This document shows, one piece after another, positions 1 to 12,161 of a stretch of 64,000 nt of DNA. Under the pieces are notes generated by a model, which was given only the letters and a program-made list of their open reading frames with translations, was not told the DNA's origin and did no database searches. Position 1 is the first letter of the stretch. Every line of letters begins with the position of its first letter. Source of the DNA: Ceratorhiza oryzae-sativae (taxonomy: Eukaryota > Basidiomycota > Agaricomycetes > Cantharellales > Ceratobasidiaceae); contig JARWMV010000240.1 of assembly GCA_030998015.1 (NCBI GenBank), positions 1,178,001-1,242,000 of the forward strand, given 5' to 3'. Position numbers and translations under genes: made by a program.

Positions 1-795
1 ACGGCTTCGTAATCGACGGGAAGCTAGTTGCGGTGAGCAGGACCGGTGGGCCTCGACAGGATGTTTCTACCAACCCCATAGGCGGGCCTCCCACTGTCTA
101 CTCAAGGTAAAACGAGAGCGATATGGGAGCTGCTACCAAGTAGCTCACAGCTGCTCTAATTATATAGGCTTACTCCCGAGAGTCATGCCAAACTTGGCGA
201 CCCAATATCCCGGCCACCAATCGAACCGCCTAGTCTCCGCAAGTCTGATAGCCAAGATACAATCGTGCCGTTGACGTCGTCAAAATCCACGGCATGCAGA
301 AGTATCATAGCGGCCGAGACAATTCTCGTCGACGAATCGAACGATTCAAATTCGGTTAGCGAGCCAGATCCATTCGAATTTGATCACGTCACCGATGTAT
401 GCAAATACCCCAACACGCCTGACGATGATGACGAATTGGAGCTACCGTTCGAATATGACCAGCTGTTCGACTGTGCACCCGAATCTGCAAGCATAGGATC
501 CTCTCCTGGGCTCTTTAGCAGGAGCCTACCGTCGTCGCCCGAGTTGACCCCCGCTGACATCAATCTCTCGTTCTCCGCCGATAGTGCTCGATCCGACTTC
601 ACCACGGATCCCACCAGTTTTGCTATCATAGTTTTCGCCCGTACTATTCGCGCCGCCTACCAGATGCTCCAGTATTTTTTCATCTTTATCGCTATTGACT
701 TGTTTGTTTCATTAACCTGTCCATCAACCCAACAACAAACGGAAACACATCGAAAAAACAAAAAACCAAAGAGCACTTCTTCTCAGCCTTTGTAG
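1..795 (+). CDS. C-terminal part of an unknown protein (cut by window edge)
   Basis: Reading frame is open from base 2 (GFVIDGKLVAVSRTGG) to a GT donor at 107, then resumes at 168 after a TATATAG acceptor and runs to a TAG at 793-795. The intron of about 61 nt joins AG|G (Arg) in frame. The second exon is rich in Ser, Pro and acidic residues, with an Asp/Glu stretch (PDDDDELELPFEYD). Near the end comes a hydrophobic segment (YFFIFIAIDLFVSLTC) followed by a basic tail (HRKNKKPKS). The hydrophobic segment plus basic tail suggests a membrane-anchored C-terminus, but it could also be read-through into a 3' region. No family is recognised, and the beginning lies outside the window. Confidence 0.5.
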
Positions 796-1808
796 TAAAT
801 TGGGATTTTTCGGGTGACGCTTCGTTGGTGAGTACGGCTTTGGGTATCTTCAGCTGTGACTGAGTGCGTCCGGAGATGTATGCGGATGGGCGGTCGGCAC
901 TTGCGCTGCTCACAAGAGTTGATCTGGTCGATGTAAAATAGAAAAAATTGAATATTGTGAAATACAAAGTATGGCTCGTGACCGCCCTTAATCTCTCTTA
1001 CCAAAGTACCTTTCCGCCACACAGACGTTTAATTATATTGCTAGATTATTTTGAACAATAATCGTCGTTTTATCCTCCACCATGTACCAAATTTCCATAG
1101 ATTATGATCGTTTTAGCCACTATTGAATACCATGACGTACTGAGGACATATACAAGGGTAATTATGCTCATGTGCATCCCCTACATAAATTCCTTGTAAC
1201 TTGAGTGTAGTAGTAAAACCCTGGTGTCCGACAGCTGAATTATTAATGTGTACCATTGTTCTATGGGATACAGGCTGTAGTTGAACAAGAAACAACAAAG
1301 CGATAATACAAAATTAGTTGATGGAATGGACCAATTACTCTAGTTGGATATAATTGATCACATAGGTTTGCCAAACTTGAGCCACAAACTTAGCCCCATC
1401 AACATAGCTTTGGGTGTTTATCAAGTGCATAAGGTAAGACTGAAGCTCGTGATGCACATACCCCCCTCCTTCGATTGCTTTTCCCCGCAAACTCTACAAT
1501 GTGATTAGCGATGCCAATTTTGCCATACAAGTGACTCACAGCCAATGTATTGATAGAGACTACAGGACTATATGCGCTATGAGTGGCACATTTTCCAACC
1601 TCCCGAGCCACCTTGTCGCAAGCCGAGACAAGCTCGAGAGTACCGGCTCCGCAGCCCTTATTCCATTGGGCGTCAAGAGCCTCCTTCCATTGCCTTCGAG
1701 GAGAAGACCGATCTTGATTTGTTTGCCTTTGAGGGTCTTGCTTCATGTAGCCTTTACTAAATGGCGACTTCGAGGTCGCCTGCCAAGGAGTTCCTTCGAG
1801 CCAGTCGT

Positions 1809-3263
1809 TCAAGGATGCTGGATACTTCTATAAGCAGCAACACCTGCAGCAGATCGGGCATCCGACCATGTTTTAACCGCTCTTCGCTTTGCTTTTTCTT
1901 TCTCAGACTCCCGCCCGACCTCAAAACCATCACTCCATCCCACACTCCATCCGGCGTCCCAATATGCGTTATATTCGCCTCTCCCCGGTAGTTCTTGTGA
2001 TATCACCGGGTCCTTTGACGCCTTGCACGAGATGGGGGCACAATCCCACGCCTCTTCCCACCTCCTATCGCAAGCATCAGACCACTCTCCGACAGGAAAC
2101 TCTACGCCAAAATCCTTCCAATCAAAAAACCTAGCTGCCCGCCGACCGGCACGCCACCCGATCACCCACCCCGCACGACATCCGCTCGTCCACCCATTCT
2201 GGTCACCGTCCGGCGAGCCCTGAGATAAGACGCGCACGGACTCCGCGTGCTCCGATCGAGGCAGGCCACGTTCCGAGAGGTGATCGGCGATGTATGACAC
2301 GCCTGCACGACCAACAAAGACTTCATCATCGAGCCCCGCAATATCCAAGGACGATTCCCACGCCGCATCATAGGACGCTTGCGTTTGTACATGTTCGGCG
2401 GCCTGGAGAGCTGCACGTTGAGCGGCTAACGTGGCCGAACGAATCGCCGAAGCCCGAGCGGCGTCTCTTGCTCTGAACATCAGTTCTTGATGGGGACGAT
2501 CGTTCAATTCGTCTAGCAAGCAAATTCCGGTGATTGCACCCTTGACCGAGCCTTCTAGAGCAAATAGGGCGTTCCGGATGCGTTCCGCGACCCCCAACTT
2601 GGCGCCTTGCATAGGCACACGGGTTTGAACAACACGGCCACACCCCACTCCCCGTTGGACCAGTTCAGTAACTGGGGCAGCGGCCTTGACTAGCGAGTCC
2701 CAGTCGAGTTGCGCAGCAACGGCCTCCTCCCAATGGCAAAACGTCCGAGCAAATATGAGAAGCGTGACCCAGAGAACGAGATCCGAGCCCACATCCGTCT
2801 CGTCAAGGTTAGACTGCGCACACTGCCGAATCTGAAGCACCTGTGCCAAGTCGCGTGGTTGATGAGAAAAGCTCAGCTCGACGAGGGTAGTCGATTTTTC
2901 GTCGAGTTGGGGTAAACGAGACGACGGGTACCAGCTCAGCCTTGCGCCACACGACGATGTAAACGCAACCGAATCACCAAGAGACTCGTCGTCGTCCTCC
3001 GGTCCGAGACAACATAGGCTTGAATCCCGTAAGAGCAAGACAAGCAAATAGCCCCCATTTTTCCGGTTCAGCTTTTTCAAAGAAACCTCGATCATCTCGC
3101 TCACTGAGAGTTCTCGGTACCACTCTCGCTCTGCATCCCCAAGGCGAACGAGCCTCGGTTCTCCAGCAAGGGTCGACGAATCGTCGCCGATGAGCGTGGA
3201 TGAATAACAGGATAGGCCGTCCACGGTACGCGCATCTAGCGAGAAGTCTTGTTCCGAATCCAT
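1809..3263 (-). CDS. Unknown 484-residue protein with repeated Trp/Gly/Ala helical motifs
   Basis: A single uninterrupted reading frame of 484 codons on the minus strand starts with MDSEQDFSLDARTVDGLS and ends AAYRSIQHP. No signal peptide or clear membrane segment is seen. The last 200 residues repeat a pattern of Trp and Gly spaced by about four residues: SGCRAGWVIGWRAGRRAA, then WEEAWDCA, then YWDAGWSVGWSDGFEVGRE. This suggests amphipathic helices packed through Trp/Gly faces. The N-terminal half holds a hydrophobic stretch around LVLWVTLLIFARTFCHWEE. The function is not recognised. Intronless structure is unusual beside its intron-rich neighbours, which may mean a young or lineage-specific gene. 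Confidence 0.6.
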   Translation of the reverse strand: MDSEQDFSLDARTVDGLSCYSSTLIGDDSSTLAGEPRLVRLGDAEREWYRELSVSEMIEVSLKKLNRKNGGYLLVLLLRDSSLCCLGPEDDDESLGDSVAFTSSCGARLSWYPSSRLPQLDEKSTTLVELSFSHQPRDLAQVLQIRQCAQSNLDETDVGSDLVLWVTLLIFARTFCHWEEAVAAQLDWDSLVKAAAPVTELVQRGVGCGRVVQTRVPMQGAKLGVAERIRNALFALEGSVKGAITGICLLDELNDRPHQELMFRARDAARASAIRSATLAAQRAALQAAEHVQTQASYDAAWESSLDIAGLDDEVFVGRAGVSYIADHLSERGLPRSEHAESVRVLSQGSPDGDQNGWTSGCRAGWVIGWRAGRRAARFFDWKDFGVEFPVGEWSDACDRRWEEAWDCAPISCKASKDPVISQELPGRGEYNAYWDAGWSVGWSDGFEVGRESEKEKAKRRAVKTWSDARSAAGVAAYRSIQHP

Positions 3264-3312
3264 AGATCCTAGTCGTGGTCGGCTGTAAGCGGTAAAAGCA
3301 TGAGCGCTTCAC

Positions 3313-4548
3313 CTCCTTGCCCCCCCCCCTCCCTTTGGCCGATCGTCAAGACTTCGGACACCGCGTATGATAGACGCCCGTATAGCATACAACCCGAGTC
3401 ACGAATCGAACAACCAAGTTAATTACGGCCCAACATGCCGAGTGAAAAGGGTCTTTAAAGCATTATTTTTGCCTATGCAGTGTTTGTCGCATCGCTTGGA
3501 AAGGAAAGGCTAGGTCGGTCTCGCTTTGTGGGCACAACATGCCTGTGCGACCCAGCTCGCTTCCCGATCTACGGTCTCGCCCTTCTTGATATACAGCCAC
3601 CCCCCCCCTAAGCGAGCGCGCATCGTCTCTAGGTTACTCAGCCTCGCCCAAAGGGTATAATCACCCCTTAATGAACGTTCTACCCGATGGCCTTAATTGA
3701 GCGCCCGTTTGACTGGTATATCCGTCGCCGGCAACTCTGTTGCATGTGGTGGGCGCTTCAGGTGCCCGAAGTGCATATCGGCAGCATTGATCGCACATAG
3801 CAAGTCCCGATGGACCGACATTGCCCTCAAGTCTCATAGCCTCATGTAACAAATCAAGTTCACTTCAAACATAAACCACAAACACATTTCGCATAACAGT
3901 CATAACAGGACAAACCAAACACATACACATTTCCATATCAAAAGATTCCGATTCCAGGCAATCGTCTATACGCTTTGCTTAAATTTGAATTCATTTGCAG
4001 AGCAGGAGAGAACCTCTATGCCCCCTTGCATGCCCAAACTGCACCCCGTTGACTTTGGCAGGACCGCCAGGAGCAGAGTTTGTCATACCGACGACGCAGA
4101 GATTCACACCAGCGGGCGGTCTGTTCGGGGTCTGTTCGGGTAGGGGCAAAGAGGTAAGCAAAATCGAAAGGCGAGGACAGGTCGAGGGATCGATTAGGTA
4201 GGTCGAGTAAGGTAGGTTGAGTCGTGGTCGTGGTTGAGGGGAGAGACAAGGATTAGTAGGCCGAGTGATCCCAGGCCAGAAATAGTACACTACGCCATCG
4301 ACCGAAAATAAAACGAAACGAAAACGAAAATCCATAAGCGGAACCGTCCAAACTACCTCAAAGAAAGGGACGAACATTAAAAGCATAAACCCATCGGCAC
4401 GAGTGGATAAGGATACGACGAACGAATAAAATCGCGGTTAAACCACAGGATCAACGGCAGTGAAAAAGAAAAATCGAAAGGAAAGAAACTGCCGTTGAGC
4501 ATGGGCAAACGATCTAGTAATCATAGTAAAGAGCGCGTCACCGTCAAA
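3313..4548. other. Intergenic, no gene seen
   Basis: Lies between the unknown minus-strand gene and the 3' end of the Zn2Cys6 gene. It contains a 12-base C run near 3326 and another C run near 3600. The short open frames have no supporting motif. Confidence 0.5.
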
Positions 4549-7087
4549 TCAACTGTCGTCCCCCGCGAGCTCGTCGACTTCGGCGCCGAGGCTCTCCATC
4601 TTGACATCTTCGGATTTGGCCGTGCATTTGTGTTGGGATTCGAATTGCTCGACGGCGGTTTTGTACATTGTTTCTGTGGGGCCATCAACGTCGTTAGTAG
4701 GACGCCGTGAATGGAGTACATGCATGCCATGAAAGAGCGCCGCTTGCACAACGCTCAGAAGCAGACACGGCGAAACCCCAATCCACACTGATTGCATCAG
4801 GAAACCCACTCACCAACAACCGGCATCCGCTCCCCCAACCGATCCAACAACCTTCTCAACTTGTCCAAATCCGCGCGAATCCGAATCGCATGCTCCGACT
4901 TGGGATGATACGGACCAAACGTATGTTCATGCAGGAGAACCATGTGCGACGCAAGCCACGAATACTTTTTTTTTCCCACCCACCCTCTCATCAGCCGTCG
5001 TCACCAAGAAACCCAGAGACAACTCACAGCAAGCAAAAGATCGGGACACGCCACCTCGACCCCATCCAATAGCCTGACAATCGCCACCGCACTCTGAACC
5101 CATACCAGCTGACTGACCGAATCGTTGTCCTCGGCCAGGGGCTCATGCAACCGCACCCTGGCGCACAACAGCAGCGTATGCGGCACCAGACACACCTGCT
5201 TCATATCCGCGCCCAACGGCAACTGCTCCAACACGCTCGAAATCGCCCAGTCGGTCTCCTTGATCGTGCGTTTGATCGTCTCGTTGTCTTTGGGGGAGGA
5301 AGACCGAGCCGAGCCGGGGGATGTGGGGGTGGGGGAACGAGAAGATCGGCGCCATAGGGCGCTCACGCGGACTGCGCGTTCAAGGAGGACGATGGCCTTT
5401 GCGCGAAGGACGCCAACGTCGATGGGGCCTGTTGGTTTGGGGCTGGGAGCTCGGGAGTGGCGGATCTGAATAGCGCAGAGATCGACCCTGGGTTTGTCTG
5501 CCCGATCACGTCAAATAAGCACAGCAATAAGACCAAATGGGAAATAAAGGTAGCGCAGAGTCAGGGGATAAATGCGTTTATCACAGTTCAAAGATATCGG
5601 GCAGCAAGCCGCGAGCCCATCAAAGAAGGAACCCGGGCAGGCGGGTATGGATAAATGACGAGAACCGTAACGTACCTTGCCCGAGGAACAGACCTCAAAC
5701 GCTGGCCACACGGTTTCCACCTGGACTTCGAGAGGAGCGTCTTCCCAGGGAAGCGAGACCGAGACGCTCGGACCCATGATGATGGCTGCTGTGTAGTCTG
5801 TGTGTAAAACACCGCCAGCCCATCCAACGTGCAGCGTGAATCATCGGCGATGGGTTATGCGAATCAATGCCAAGTCGCCCCGGCGTTTGACGTGATTCGA
5901 CATGTCGTTATGGGCGTCATAAAATGAAATTCACAAAGCGGGTAAACCTTGAGCGTAACCTAGTTTCTCCCGATCTGGATCTTGACTGACCTAGACAAAG
6001 CAACTGCCAGAATATGCCTACGCGGTATTTGGCATCTGCGGTGCTGGTCGGAGCAGAGACCACGGATGCTGTGGCGGTGGAACTGTCGAGTGTGAACGAG
6101 CGAATTTTGTGAAGACCGGATAGGATTGCTGTGATATCGCATCAGTATCGGAGGAAGAATAGAGTGCCTGGCAAAACACGGGTGGCACCATGGTGCACGA
6201 GTGTCCCTTTGACCGTCACGGATAAACCAAGAACACTGACCGAGTTTGGCAGCGGAGAACAGGGCCTGCTGACACTCCAACAACTTGCCGTTGACCATGG
6301 CCCATGCAGCCAGCAGGCTCGAGGCGTGGACGGCGTCGAGGACCAGGGGCGCAGACCGATCCGGCGGGGTTTGCCCGGCGATTCGGATCGATTCGTCGAT
6401 GCTGTGCCTGGACCATTCGAGGAGCGGGTGGGGGAGAGACAGAGTGGGTGAAAAGTGGGATGCGAACAGATAGGCCGCAGTCTTGGATGCGGGAAAATCC
6501 TGGCCTGCATCACATTCATTTGGTTAGAGCTGGAACGCACGAGAAGATGAGAGGATTTGCCATCGTGCGAGAAGGATACATATTCGTTTGCGACATGTTG
6601 GACACCAATAAACTGGGTCGAGCTGGCGATGACGTGAGGTTCGTTATGGAAGCGGCACGCGAATCAGGAAAAAAAAAATAGACTCACAGGCGGGTCTGTT
6701 CGTCGTTGGGGAGGGGCGCACGCCACATGGCGGGGAGCGACGGGACTCGCGGGCTGGGCTCGTGCGAGCTCGGGCGGCTGCTCGCCGTGTTGGACGGCGA
6801 GGGCGGGGTGATCTGTGCCTCGAGGGTCTTGACCTTTTGGCGGAGCATGAGGACCTCGTCGCGGAGGAGGGCGACCTTGCTCTTTTCGACCGGGTCATAG
6901 ACGCAGGACGAGCCGGAGCGGACGCAGCGGTCGCACGAGGGCTTGGTGCCGCTGCATTTCTGGGCCGGGGGGTCAGTGCAGGCCTGGGCGGCGACAACCG
7001 ACGCACCAGCTTGCGGCGCCGACATTCGTGGCAGCCACTCCCGCGGTGCAGGGGGCGCGAGGCAAGCGCAAGGTCCTCGCTGGACAT
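4549..7087 (-). CDS. Zn2Cys6 fungal transcription factor
   Basis: Probable nuclear DNA-binding regulator of the GAL4-type binuclear zinc cluster class. Exon 1 (7087-7007) gives MSSEDLALASRPLHRG then the first three cysteines, with a GTGCGT donor at 7006. Exon 2 begins at 6959 and completes the cluster CHECRRRKL|KCSGTKPSCDRC..C, which fits C-x2-C-x6-C-x6-C-x2-C-x6-C. A predicted coiled coil (KSKVALLRDEVLMLRQKV) follows, as is usual for dimerising members. Later exons carry the middle homology region, including ASSLLAAWAMVNGKLLECQ and GLHKIRSFTLD. Then come AKAIVLLERAVRVSALWRR and a last exon (acceptor near 4675) ending VDELAGDDS. About eight exons are needed; the exon 2/3 junction around 6500-6690 is not fully resolved. 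Target genes cannot be told from the sequence. It is divergent from the C2H2 gene. Confidence 0.85.
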
Positions 7088-7797
7088 CAATAAGCGCGGG
7101 GGACAGGCGTGGTCCGCTACCCGATCAGCCCCTCTTATATAGACGTGTGCGGGCTCCGGACCCATAGCCGAGAGCCTGGTGATGGTTCACCCGCGCTCGG
7201 CGAAAAGCGCAACGCCGAGGCTGTGTGTCTAGCTCCTCCGGTCTCACCGCGGCCAGTCGGCGGCCCCCCTCGGCCATGGATGCGCGCCCCGTGATCGGCC
7301 ACCGCGCACATCGAGCGCCGAGCGTCGTGCCCGCGCATATACCCAGTGTCTGGTGGCGCGCCAGGGATCTCACCCAGACTCTAAATGGCTAAATCCGACC
7401 ACGCGCTCATTTGCCTTTTTCCCACTAGCCCCGACGCCCAATTCGGCCAGGTAGGAATGGCCGAGGGTGCGTCACGACCCTGAGGTCATCGCCCGCACCA
7501 CGAATCAATGCTGACATGCAGCCGCGCGACCTCGTTCGCCATGGGGCACATCCTAACGCCGGCGGCCGGCAATCTCCCCTCCTCGATCTCCGCCGTGAAC
7601 CACATCCCGCGGCGGAACCCTCCCCCGGGGACCGCAGGGTGCGATGATGCCCTGCAATGAAGCCCTCACGTGTCTCCATCAGGGGATCTCCCATCAAACG
7701 ATAACCGCGCTGTGGCGGTGCCATACAGCACGGACCAGGCTGACGTCAGCATGTGTCATGCTCTTGCCCCGGGCGCGTGAGTGAGCTCTGCGACCAT
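7088..7797. promoter_or_regulatory. Shared upstream region of two divergent transcription-factor genes
   Basis: About 710 bp, GC-rich, separating the divergent starts of the Zn2Cys6 gene (-) and the C2H2 gene (+). A bidirectional promoter is inferred from the layout only; no specific binding site could be assigned. Confidence 0.35.
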
Positions 7798-9389
7798 GAG
7801 CGCCCAATTCGCGATCGACCCGGCGCTGGCCTCGGGAAACGTGAGTCATCATCGCCCTTTTCTTCTTCGAAGAACACGTCTGGGGTGGTCGACCCCAACA
7901 CGCCTGGTCTCTCGTCCACTTTGGCCACTTGCCGAGTGGCAAAGTTTTTCCCAGTGTTGAGACAAGTGGCGCCGGAACACTGATTGTCTCTACTTAGTCT
8001 ACCAATCAAACACCGACAACCGCCTCGCCTGCCAACCTCACCAAGCCCGCCTCGCCCCCGAAAAACCAAGGCGCGAATCCGAACCCGGCGCATTATTCCA
8101 TTTTTCCGACTCCGCCGCCAGTGAGTTTGGCTTTGGCTTTGTTGCATCTGGGCGTGACTGACGGACGAACGGGCATAGCTGCCAGGATGGGGACCGTTCC
8201 CCTCCCCCCTGTTTGGGCATCTGGTGCCTGTCCCAGTCCCGACGTTCATGCCGCACCCGCCGCCGTGGCCCGACCAACCCCAGCCGCAGCCGCAACACCC
8301 GCAACCGCAGCCTCACCCAAAGACACCCAGCGCGCACTACCAAAACCCCTCGACATCCACCTCGACCACCTCCGCCGGGGCCAAACCCCGTCCCAAACGC
8401 CGTCTCGACCCCCCGCCGATTAACCCTGCAGCCGTTCTCAGCCCGCACTACCAAAACCCTGGGGGCTTCGGCGGGGTCTACACCCCTCCTCAGCCCACAG
8501 CCGCTTCGTCTTCGTCTTCAGAAGCGCCGTTCCCTCGGACGACCACTATGCCCACTCGAAATCCTCCCACCCGGCCCCCCTGACGACGCTCACTTCCTCT
8601 GGCCGCCAATTCGCCTGTGGTCAACCGGGCTGCACCGCCGCGTTTGACAGGAAAAGCGACTGCGAACGACATCGCAGGACACACGTCAAAGCGACCGCCG
8701 ACGCGCGGCCGTTTAAATGCAGTCGACCCGGGTGCGAGGCCGCGTTTGATCGCAAGGACGCGTTGATGCGGCACGAGCGAAACGAACGCACGCATTTGGT
8801 CAGGCAGACGCAGCCTGGGTCAGTCGCTTCGCGCGCGTTTATCGTCTTTTTTTCATGACTGATGGGTTTTACGGACAGACGGCCTAGACGGATTTCCAAA
8901 AACGACCCTATGATAGCGTCGGTTCTTCCTCGTCGGCAGAGCACCCGCAAGCGGAAATCCTTGTTGCCGAGTACGGCAGACTTGTACGCGTCCGAAGACG
9001 ATGATGAATACGACAACGAAGATGAAGACGACGATGACGACGATCTCGACCGTTCGAAGCGCGCACGCATGTCGAGTCTTGACGAGCATGACCTAGTCGC
9101 ACACGAGTCGGGCTCGGGATTGGGAGTACACGAAGCCGGATCGTCGGGATTAGGAGGGCATGATAATGGCTCTGGACTCGGCGGGCACGATCATGGGTCT
9201 GGGATGGACTCAGTCGGATCCTCGCTCGACCACCTTGTCGTTGTGCCCGACCAGCTCGTGATTGATCCACAGTTGCACGGCTTGGGCGAATCGGTCGGTG
9301 TGGAAGAGACGATGCAGGCCGTCGAAGCGATTCAGGCGGCGTTGCAGCAGATCGAGGCGGATGCAGATGCCGAGAAGCGGGCTGGCTGA
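7798..9389 (+). CDS. C2H2 zinc-finger protein
   Basis: Start MSAQFAIDPALASGN at 7798, followed by a GTGAGT donor. Later exons give ANLTKPASPPKNQG..FPTPPP (donor GTGAGT at 8131) and LPGWGPFPSPLFGHLVP, then a Pro/Gln/His-rich region with HYQNP twice. Two C2H2 fingers follow: FACGQPGCTAAFDRKSDCER.H..H at about 8610-8680 and FKCSRPGCEAAFDRKDALMR.H..H at about 8710-8790. A GTCAGT donor (about 8819) joins an exon starting RPRRISKND, with a basic patch, an acidic run (EDDDEYDNEDEDDDDDDLD), Gly/His/Ser-rich repeats (GLGGHD.GSGL) and stop at 9387-9389. This is a likely nuclear DNA-binding factor. The frame changes between the proline-rich part and the fingers near 8400-8590; see findings. Confidence 0.75.
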
Positions 9390-10589
9390 GATAGGGCAGG
9401 GTAATCAGGGCAGAATTGAAGTTATGTGTGCACCAGTTCTAAAATGTGTAGCCTATGGATGGTGTACGATTTTTAACAGGGTTATTGAGAATAAATTGGC
9501 TATTGGTTTGATTTGACCGGATACGCCTGTTAGAGGTTGGTTTGTGTCTTACCCACACTTTAACAGGGTTGCTGGATCGCTCTGATTGCAGGAGGCGAGA
9601 CCAAAAATCCGTACCAGAACCCGCACCCCGTCCGCTCGGTATGAAAGCGTTCTAGATGATTGCAGTCTGATCCTGGTCCCCCGCGCTCCTGAAAAGACAA
9701 ATCATATCTGACACCAGGTCTCGTTCCATTCACCCATTCTTGAATACTTCTGAAGCCCTGCAAGTCTCGCGAGATCAAATGCACAAGGCTAAATGCACGT
9801 TCCCCGACAACTTTGCTGCTATCCACTGTATAAATCACTATGGACGGACAGACATGCATGTATCAGGAGCACTATCTGCCTAACCAGAATTTTCAGCGGA
9901 AACTTATTCTTGCTCGTGATATGAAGCGTACTTGACTCTCTGGCGTTTGCCAGTAACCGTCATGGAAGAACAGAAAAAGATATCAAGTACGAGACTCTCG
10001 ATGGAATGCATATATCAAATGGTATATTACAAATAGTATACAAGCGATATTCCAAGGTCAAAGGCTAAAGTTCTGAATGATACTAGCGACAGAGACGGAA
10101 ACCCACCCCGTCTGCGGTAAAGACGATTGAACCGACTGCATCCGCACGCATTTCGAGCGGGTCACGCATCAAACGCGGTTCCGTTTGGATTTTTTTTAGT
10201 TTGGAATCCAGTTTATCCTGTCCACTCAGCCCGCGGCTATGTAAGGCAGTTACAGCACTTTTAAGTATAGGAGACTGCCTTCTACTCTGCCCTACCGTCG
10301 GCCCCTGAGCCCGTTTCCTATTCCTCCGAGCAATGGCCAACAGACGAGCGTACACCCCCATGCCATCCGACCCCTTGGTCGTTTTAGGGCTCCAGAGTTC
10401 CTCATCGTGCATTTGAGTTTTGAGGTATCATTCTCGGTTGTCTCTACTGTTTGCCCCTTGCTTTGTTATCGGTGGATTTTTTGGGCGCTCAGTGTTCTGT
10501 TCTTCTTCTAAAGTAGTCCTATGCATTCCATGTATCGCATCAGGTGCTTCGTCGCCTTCCCTGGGCATCAGACGCGTGCTATTCATCTC
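9390..10589. other. Sparse region, no supported gene
   Basis: Two minus-strand open frames (9560-9859 and 10083-10412) have no recognised motif. The second, with MHDEELWSPKTTKG at its start, is basic and could be an exon tied to the WD40 remnant that follows, but nothing proves it. Confidence 0.4.
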
Positions 10590-11215
10590 TCAAACCTGAA
10601 TTGTACCATCGTGCGAGCCTGCGGCTATAAATGATCTTTCCGATCAAATCACTAGCGGGCCAATTGACTCATCGTGTCCTTCAAATAAAACCGACCCAGT
10701 CTCGTAATTTTTCAGACTATTCCAAATGGATACAGAGCCGTCGTCGCCTCCAGAAGCTACAAAAAGTCTGGCTCGAGAAAACGCAACCAATGTGATTGCT
10801 TGGCCGTAGTGTCCGAATGCTCCGGCACCGATGCGTTGGTTTTCTATGTCCCATATGTAGCAGGTAAATCCTCTGGAACTAGAAGCAACGAATTACGAGT
10901 CCTAGCGGGGCAGGCTACATGGTGGTTAGGTCAGAACTCTCTCACTCTCGGCAAGATTTCTTGCTACAGTGTGGAAAGACAATAATACAAATCGCATGAC
11001 TGCATACGCACAGCCACGTGTGACTTCCAACACTGATATCTCCCATCACTTTTTGGTTGGGCGATAGGGCCCACGCATACATACGCTGATCTAAACCCCT
11101 TTGACATATGGCCCTACCACCAAATATGAAAAGGGATTTCACTGCATCCAGTAGAAGTTTATGGATCTGAATAATTCGTTCGTTATGCTGAAGATGGTTT
11201 AGCAATAACATCACA
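10590..11215 (-). pseudogene. Decayed WD40-repeat gene remnant
   Basis: The minus strand encodes clear WD40 blades: YIWDIENQRIGAGAFGHYG, VAFSRARLFVASGGDDGSVS, IWNSL, FEGHDESIG and FIAAGSHDGTIQV. In-frame TGA codons interrupt the frame after PLVI and after TIQV. At the second site the expected Trp (TGG) reads TGA, consistent with a G-to-A decay event. Upstream, RMYAWALSPNQKVMGDISVG looks like another weaker blade. WD40 proteins are scaffolds; in agaricomycetes many are joined to NACHT domains, but no NACHT is visible here. A related fragment occurs at 52.3-52.7 kb. Confidence 0.65.
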
Positions 11216-12161
11216 GTTACATAAAATGCTTACCTAGATCTCTCCATGTGCTCGGAGTAGCATGTTGGTGTCAATGTCAATGCAATTTCTAAATCTGAAC
11301 GCTTCCATCCAGCTTTGCAAATGTTTAGTCAAAAGACGGACAAGGGAATAGACACTCTTTTAGGCTTATCCAACTGCTGAAAATGGTTGAGCCGGTGAGA
11401 GCGGGCGTAAAGTCCCAGGAGACGGATCACATCCCCAGCATTCTCTTCCTAGGTGTGTGCATGGTAGCCAGGTGTATCCAAGTGTCCCGGTGGATGGACA
11501 TAGGGAGCAGGCAAGGTTGGAATGATTTGGAAACAGTGATCCGCCTCCCAGGTATGGTATTTTGCTGTGTCAAGGGAGGGTTATAGTCGGTGATGCTGCT
11601 ATAAGAGTTGCTGTGTAAATTTAAGCCCGACACAAGCTTCTACACCACGGTCTATTAATCTATCCTATCCGTAGGCAACCTACTGGCTTGCCATCGGGTT
11701 GCCGTTCTAGGTTATTCTTATTCAATGCTACCTCCGACTTTTATGGTGATTCATGTACAAATAAACACCCACGCTGGCGACGTGATCTCGAACATATTAT
11801 TTTCTTGCCTCGTGCCACTCGGTTAAGATATAGCTCGTCTCTGCTAGCCATTGTATTTGGGTTTGGTTCGTGTTTGGTTTATATATGGGTCTGATCGCCG
11901 TATCAGTCTGTGGAACAGCGTGCGCGGGGGCACACGAGCGCACAACATTTCCGAAACCCCTCTAAGTCTCAGCGAGAGGCTGGCCCCACTCAGTTGGGTA
12001 TTAACTACACGTGCCAGCGCCTCCAAAACCCACGGAACGAACTCTCAATTTGTGCCTCAGGAAGAATTCTACCAGATATAACTTTTATTTATTGTACATG
12101 ATACTATCATCTATTTTTACATACGTATCCTACAAACGATTAGGAATATAGCCGTATAATC
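11216..12161. other. Intergenic, no gene seen
   Basis: Short unsupported open frames only. It separates the WD40 remnant from the 3' end of the transporter gene. Confidence 0.4.

Noticed and set aside
6142..6540. 132-codon minus-strand frame as a separate gene
   Set aside because: It is an alternative frame over a Zn2Cys6 gene exon; the frame with HASSLLAAWAMVNGKL is the coding one.
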